A DNA stretch of 64,000 bases from Batillaria attramentaria (lineage: Eukaryota > Mollusca > Gastropoda > Batillariidae). The position numbers and the translations under genes were made by a program. Below the pieces are notes generated by a model that was not told where the DNA came from, did no database searches, and saw nothing but the letters and a program-made list of their open reading frames with translations. How positions within the stretch are numbered: the first letter of the stretch is position 1; each line of letters opens with the position of its first letter. This document shows, piece by piece, positions 61,301 through 64,000 of this stretch. The DNA lies in assembly GCA_018292915.2 (NCBI GenBank), contig JACVVK020000035.1, positions 222,001 to 286,000 on the forward strand, given 5' to 3'.

Positions 61301-64000
61301 CACACCCAGCAGCCTGGAAGAGAGGAAGGTGAGCAGGATGCTGCCCGCTCTTCCAGGCTGGCGGATGGGGACAGTACGTCTAGCGGTGCTCAAACTGCCA
61401 ACACTTCACCCTCTGGTAGTGGTAGTGAGACATCTCATACCCCTGGTGACTCGAGCCATGATGATTCTCAGAAAGCTTTAGCTGAAGATAACCGCGAGAG
61501 TTCTGTAGTAAGTAAAGATGACGTAGAGCAGTCAGGATCAGTAGATCAGAGTAAAACAGACACCACAGATGGTAAATCTGATGTAGCTACAGATACAGTT
61601 GAAACATCTGGAAGTGCAGAAGTTGGAAATGAAAATGAGTCACAGGGGAATGAGACAGATGGAGGGGAAAGTGCAGCAGTCAACACTTGCACTACTATGC
61701 ATGGAGAATCAGAAAAGGGTGATGATGACAGACAGAACGTCTCGGAAGAGTGCAATACATCTTTCAAAACTGAAGTTTCTGAGGAGCACAGTAGTGTTCA
61801 GAGTAACGATCTGGCTGTGCAGCCGGACATGTTTGGAGAGAGTGAGTGTGGGGAAGAGTCTACAGCTGAAAGAGCTGATCGCGGAGAAACAGGGGCTGTT
61901 CCGTCTGTCATCGTCACAGAGTGTAGCCACAGCCAGCGGACAGGCTCCCAGGAGTCTGAGGACGATGTTGACGAGTTTTTTGATGCCGTTAGTACACCAC
62001 TTCCATCCCCCCTTGATACAGACTCGCGGTTTGAGGTTGTGGGGTCACACATGGGTGAGAGTAGTACAGATGCCGGGTTACCGGATGCTGGCACAAGTGG
62101 CGAGAGAGATGAAAGCAGCGGGCAGGAACAAGGGGATGGTGCAGAAGTGAAGGAGCAGGCAGCTCAGAGTGAAGGAACTAGTACAGCTACAGAGGAAGCT
62201 GGGATGGGAGGGGATGCCACGGGTAAAGACCTGAATAGTGAGGGAAATGAAGGGAGGGCAGACAGTAGCCGAGATAATGCAGAGAGTGTCGAAAGTGTAG
62301 GGGCGGGGGTTGAGGATGTTAGTAAACTTTCCCCTGAAGGTGGTGAAAGGAGTGAACCTGAACATCCAATCAGCCAGGCTGAGTCATGTGATGGTGGTTC
62401 CGAAACTGAAAAGCCAGTAGAGGCAGAGATCGGTGAGGCGGACCATGTAGCAGCCAATGAAGGCGGGGAAGTGGTTGAGGAGGAAGTTGGTGAGTTGCAG
62501 GAAAGCGTATCCAGTGGGGATGGAGAGGTAAACGTAGAGGAAAACATTCCTCCAAATACACAAGAAAGTACTGCAGATGCAGTGCCCGAACTAACCGAGA
62601 ACTTTGTGGAGAGTGGGGCAGATGCTTGTGTTGGTGATGGTGGCTCTAAGCTTGAAGGTACTGGTGATACGGTGTTGGATGTATGTGGTTCCCAAGATGA
62701 GGGGAGGGAAGGGTTGATTGAAACTGCGGAAAGTCGTGAGTCCGGTGCTGGTGTTAATGTGAATGAAGAAGGGTCAGAAAGCGTTAGTCATGTTTGTGAG
62801 AATGCGGAATTGTCGGATAATGCCGGTGTGCTTGGTGAGAGTCTAGTTGTGTCTGCTGAAACTGAAGGCAAGATTGATGTGTCCACTTCTGAGGTTAGCG
62901 AAGAGCAAGGTAGCGATGGAGCAAATGTCGAATCAGTAAACACGTCCCTAGAGAAGGAAGCGCCAGCAGGGGCTGAAAATGATGGAAGAGACACAACAGA
63001 CGCTGAAATTGAGAAGAGAGACACATCTGTCGAAAGTGAAACAACAGATACAGCAGCTGAAAATGATGAGAAAGATAAAGCAGCTCAAGGCGATGAGAGG
63101 GACACAGCAGTTGAAAGTGATGACATGAAGACAGGGGCAGAGAGTGATAGTGATACAAGAGATACTGCGTCTGAGAAGGATGACAGGAAAAAAGTGCCTG
63201 AAGGTGATGAGAAAGACACGGGGGCTAAAAGTGACGACATGGAGACAGTGGCTGAGAGTGATGTGGGAGATACTGCAGCTAAGAAGGATGACGGGGACAC
63301 AGTGTCTGAAGGTGAGAAGAAAGACACAGCGGCTGAAAGTGATGACAGGGACACAGTGTCCGAAGGTGATGAGAAAGATGCAGCAGCCGATGGTGAGAAG
63401 AGAGATGAAGTGGCTGAAAGTGATAATAGAGACACACCAGTTGAAAATGATGAGACAGATACAGCAGTTGAAAGTGAGAAGAAAGACACGTCGGCAGAAA
63501 GTGAAGAGCAGGAAAAGCCAGGAGAAGTTGCTGACGAGGTGAATGTACAGGATGCAGAAGACAGTAAACCAGCTACTGATGAAGAGAAAACAGGTGCCGG
63601 AGAGAAAACAGTTTCAGGTGAAACCGAGGAGCTTTCAGATACTCTGTCACCGCTGATAGGAACAAGAAAACCATTGGACCATGACATTAGTGAGGGCACA
63701 ACCTCAGAAGATTCTGAAGCCCGTCTTGATGAAGAGTATGATTTTGACGACATTGATGAGGTGCTTGACGACAGCGGTCAAGCCACAGGCGCTTCTGGGA
63801 AGGACGCTGGTGCAGGTGCTGCAGCCAAGGAGGCAGACTCTCAGTCAGAAGATACCTCCAGCATTCTCAGCAAAGATTCCGGAATGCAGGAGATCTCCAA
63901 GAACTGGAGTGATCCCGAGCCAGTCAGAGAAGATGACAGTGCAGCAGAAGCCACACATGTGACTGACACAGTGAGTATCACCAGCGAAGACAGCGGGACA
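49176..64000 (+). CDS. LRRFIP2: LRRFIP1/2 homologue (leucine-rich repeat flightless-interacting protein), 5' part; continues past the window
   Basis: Exons: 49176-49259 (MSQSGRRRSNVRTQYSAEDQ), 53109-53195, 55692-55727, 59015-59281, 60567-60659, 61073 to beyond 64000. All internal phases are 0. The family signature ENRLAAKRAARAEAKEIR follows the first exon. EEKYKAAMVSSAQLDNEK and VYQVELLKDQLEEQ then start the coiled coil, and the segment after EYKEKTR is the same length as in human LRRFIP2. Mammalian members bind Flightless-I and act in Toll/MyD88, Wnt/Dishevelled and actin-linked signalling. The sixth exon departs from LRRFIP2 and is described separately. The C-terminal coiled coil must lie downstream. 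With one vertebrate-type ancestor expected, the gene is co-orthologous to LRRFIP1 and LRRFIP2; I use the LRRFIP2 symbol because of the GOLGA4 neighbour. Confidence 0.93.
50397..50450 (-). mobile_element. Retroelement 3' tail with ATCA repeats
   Basis: AATC repeats run into ATAGATCTTTATTATCCC and AGAGGGAAATTTGGG. On the minus strand this is a typical SINE/LINE 3' end (TCCCTCTGGGATAATAAAGA) with an ATTG tail. Confidence 0.5.
52999..53060. repeat. (TG)n microsatellite beside LRRFIP exon 2
   Basis: About 60 bp of TG followed by GA units, ending about 40 bp before the acceptor of exon 2 (53109). Confidence 0.93.
53292..53325. repeat. 15-bp perfect inverted repeat with 4-nt spacer
   Basis: Arms 53292-53306 (TTATGTTGTTTCCAT) and 53311-53325 pair exactly around AGTA. 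The motif ATGGAAACAAC recurs inverted at 55243-55253 and direct at 55351-55361, so it may mark the edge of a larger element. Confidence 0.75.
53590..54850. repeat. Two tandem duplications of ~306-315 bp in LRRFIP intron 2
   Basis: First pair: blocks from 53591 and 53897 share GAAAATACT, then TTCAAATTTGGGGT, GAGTTATCGCCC and GGCGTAATATTTA. Second pair: blocks from about 54369 and 54680 share GTCATGTTTGATTGACGTGA and GTCGCCACTTT. Short frames across them resemble no known family. Confidence 0.7.
54922..55302. repeat. Two (GT)n microsatellites
   Basis: GT/GC-type arrays at about 54920-54976 and a GT array at 55268-55302, in LRRFIP intron 2. Confidence 0.9.
55946..58942. mobile_element. 3.0-kb terminal-inverted-repeat element filled with ~190-bp internal repeats
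   Basis: The left end TGGTCAAGAGTACAGAGTTG and the right end (58919-58942), read inverted, match at 23 of 24 positions. TATA lies directly outside both ends, compatible with a TA or TATA target duplication. Between about 56.1 and 58.4 kb the motif GAACATAAC or a variant recurs every 165-210 bp, about 12 times. The units at about 56.66, 56.86 and 57.05 kb are clearly homologous (ACACTGTGACAGAC, then CAGAAGGAAAA). No frame above 110 codons and no transposase motif is seen, so it is non-autonomous. It nearly fills LRRFIP intron 3. Confidence 0.8.
59338..59605. repeat. Dispersed repeat G, copy 2
   Basis: It starts CAGGGCTTAAAATCTTCCAC and shares the block order of 16741-17045 to a GAGCATGC segment. 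It lies in LRRFIP intron 4, directly before the 29-bp minisatellite. Confidence 0.55.
59654..59885. repeat. 29-bp minisatellite, eight near-identical units
   Basis: Units begin TTTGCCACTTCACGTTACAT and end GCTACACAC. They start every 29 bp from 59654, and a partial ninth unit follows at 59886. I see no differences between units. All three plus frames are open, which is a consequence of the repeat and not of a gene. Confidence 0.97.
59932..60048. repeat. 39-bp tandem repeat, three units
   Basis: Units start at 59932, 59971 and 60010 with TGTT(A/G)ATGTTATTATG and end ACATCCCACTCCAC. Only a few substitutions separate them. Confidence 0.95.
60250..60538 (+). mobile_element. TTAA-bounded element, copy 3
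   Basis: The right end CCGTTCGTCTGGAAAGAGTT leads into TTAA at 60535-60538. The left end is decayed, starting near TTAGCCATCCCCTGTA. The interior aligns with the minus-strand reading of 15553-15823 (AAGATAC..., GTTGTTAGTCATGT, GATGTGCGC). It ends 28 bp before LRRFIP exon 5. Confidence 0.7.
61073..64000 (+). other. LRRFIP2: LRRFIP exon 6: 976-codon open acidic exon running off the window
   Basis: From the acceptor at 61071-61072 the frame of the previous exon stays open for all 2,928 nt to the window end. It starts ESGLVIVAADNGDLSLQQNP and EALDMLNKCAEGSL, which are homologous to the conserved LRRFIP coiled-coil linker. After codon 52 the sequence turns low-complexity: Asp, Glu, Ser, Thr and Gly dominate, with few hydrophobic residues. 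At 61229/61230 the bases CTAG|GTACGC form a donor that could skip the whole acidic part. Human LRRFIP1 has a long isoform whose acidic segment starts at the matching position. The region is probably disordered. Confidence 0.9.
62990..63513 (+). repeat. Coding 27-bp minisatellite (9-residue repeat) in the acidic LRRFIP exon
   Basis: About 19 degenerate copies of a nine-residue unit with consensus DTAAESDDR, for example DTAVESDDM, DTVSEGDEK, DTAAESDDR and DTPVENDET. Some units carry one or two extra residues. The repeat stays in frame throughout. Confidence 0.85.

Noticed and set aside
63085..63753. 222-codon serine-rich open frame on the minus strand
   Set aside because: It is the antisense shadow of the acidic LRRFIP exon: GAA/GAC/AGT codons read backwards give Ser/Phe/Val. 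The plus frame is continuous with conserved LRRFIP exons.

Overview
The window is nuclear DNA from an animal. Genes are split into many short exons with GT-AG introns. The introns are packed with (CA)n/(TG)n arrays, tRNA-derived SINEs and short inverted-repeat transposons. The protein sequences and the CA-rich, MITE-rich introns suggest a spiralian, most likely a mollusc and perhaps a gastropod. That placement is inference, because no species-diagnostic gene is present.

Layout. (1) 525-672, minus strand: a first coding exon with a CARD-like helix pattern, head to head with BBS5. (2) 873-7491, plus: an intact 12-exon BBS5 gene of 340 codons (BBSome subunit, ciliary trafficking). (3) 10161-19509, plus: a nine-exon sialin-like SLC17 transporter. 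Its frame is broken by four single-base insertions although its splice sites and family motifs are kept. (4) 19510-27364: a gene-poor interval between convergent genes, partly 3' UTR. (5) 27365-48318, minus: a 22-exon gene of about 2,500 residues encoding a golgin-245/GOLGA4-type coiled-coil protein with a C-terminal GRIP domain. Its largest exon carries seven one-base frame breaks. (6) 49176 to beyond the end, plus: an LRRFIP1/2 homologue. Its sixth exon runs open for 976 codons to the window edge and encodes a very acidic, repetitive region.

GOLGA4 and LRRFIP start 858 bp apart in divergent orientation. From memory this is also the arrangement of human LRRFIP2 and GOLGA4 on 3p22.2, so the pair looks like an ancient linked unit. 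The acidic LRRFIP exon starts at the same place as the acidic extension of the vertebrate LRRFIP1 long isoform, and an alternative splice donor sits exactly at the junction.

The non-coding part is rich in apparently non-autonomous elements. They include several families with CAGG-type terminal inverted repeats and 6-bp target duplications, a family bounded by TTAA, at least five SINE-like families, and a 3.0-kb inverted-repeat element filled with a ~190-bp degenerate internal repeat. The clustered one-base breaks in two otherwise conserved genes look like uncorrected consensus errors rather than pseudogenes.
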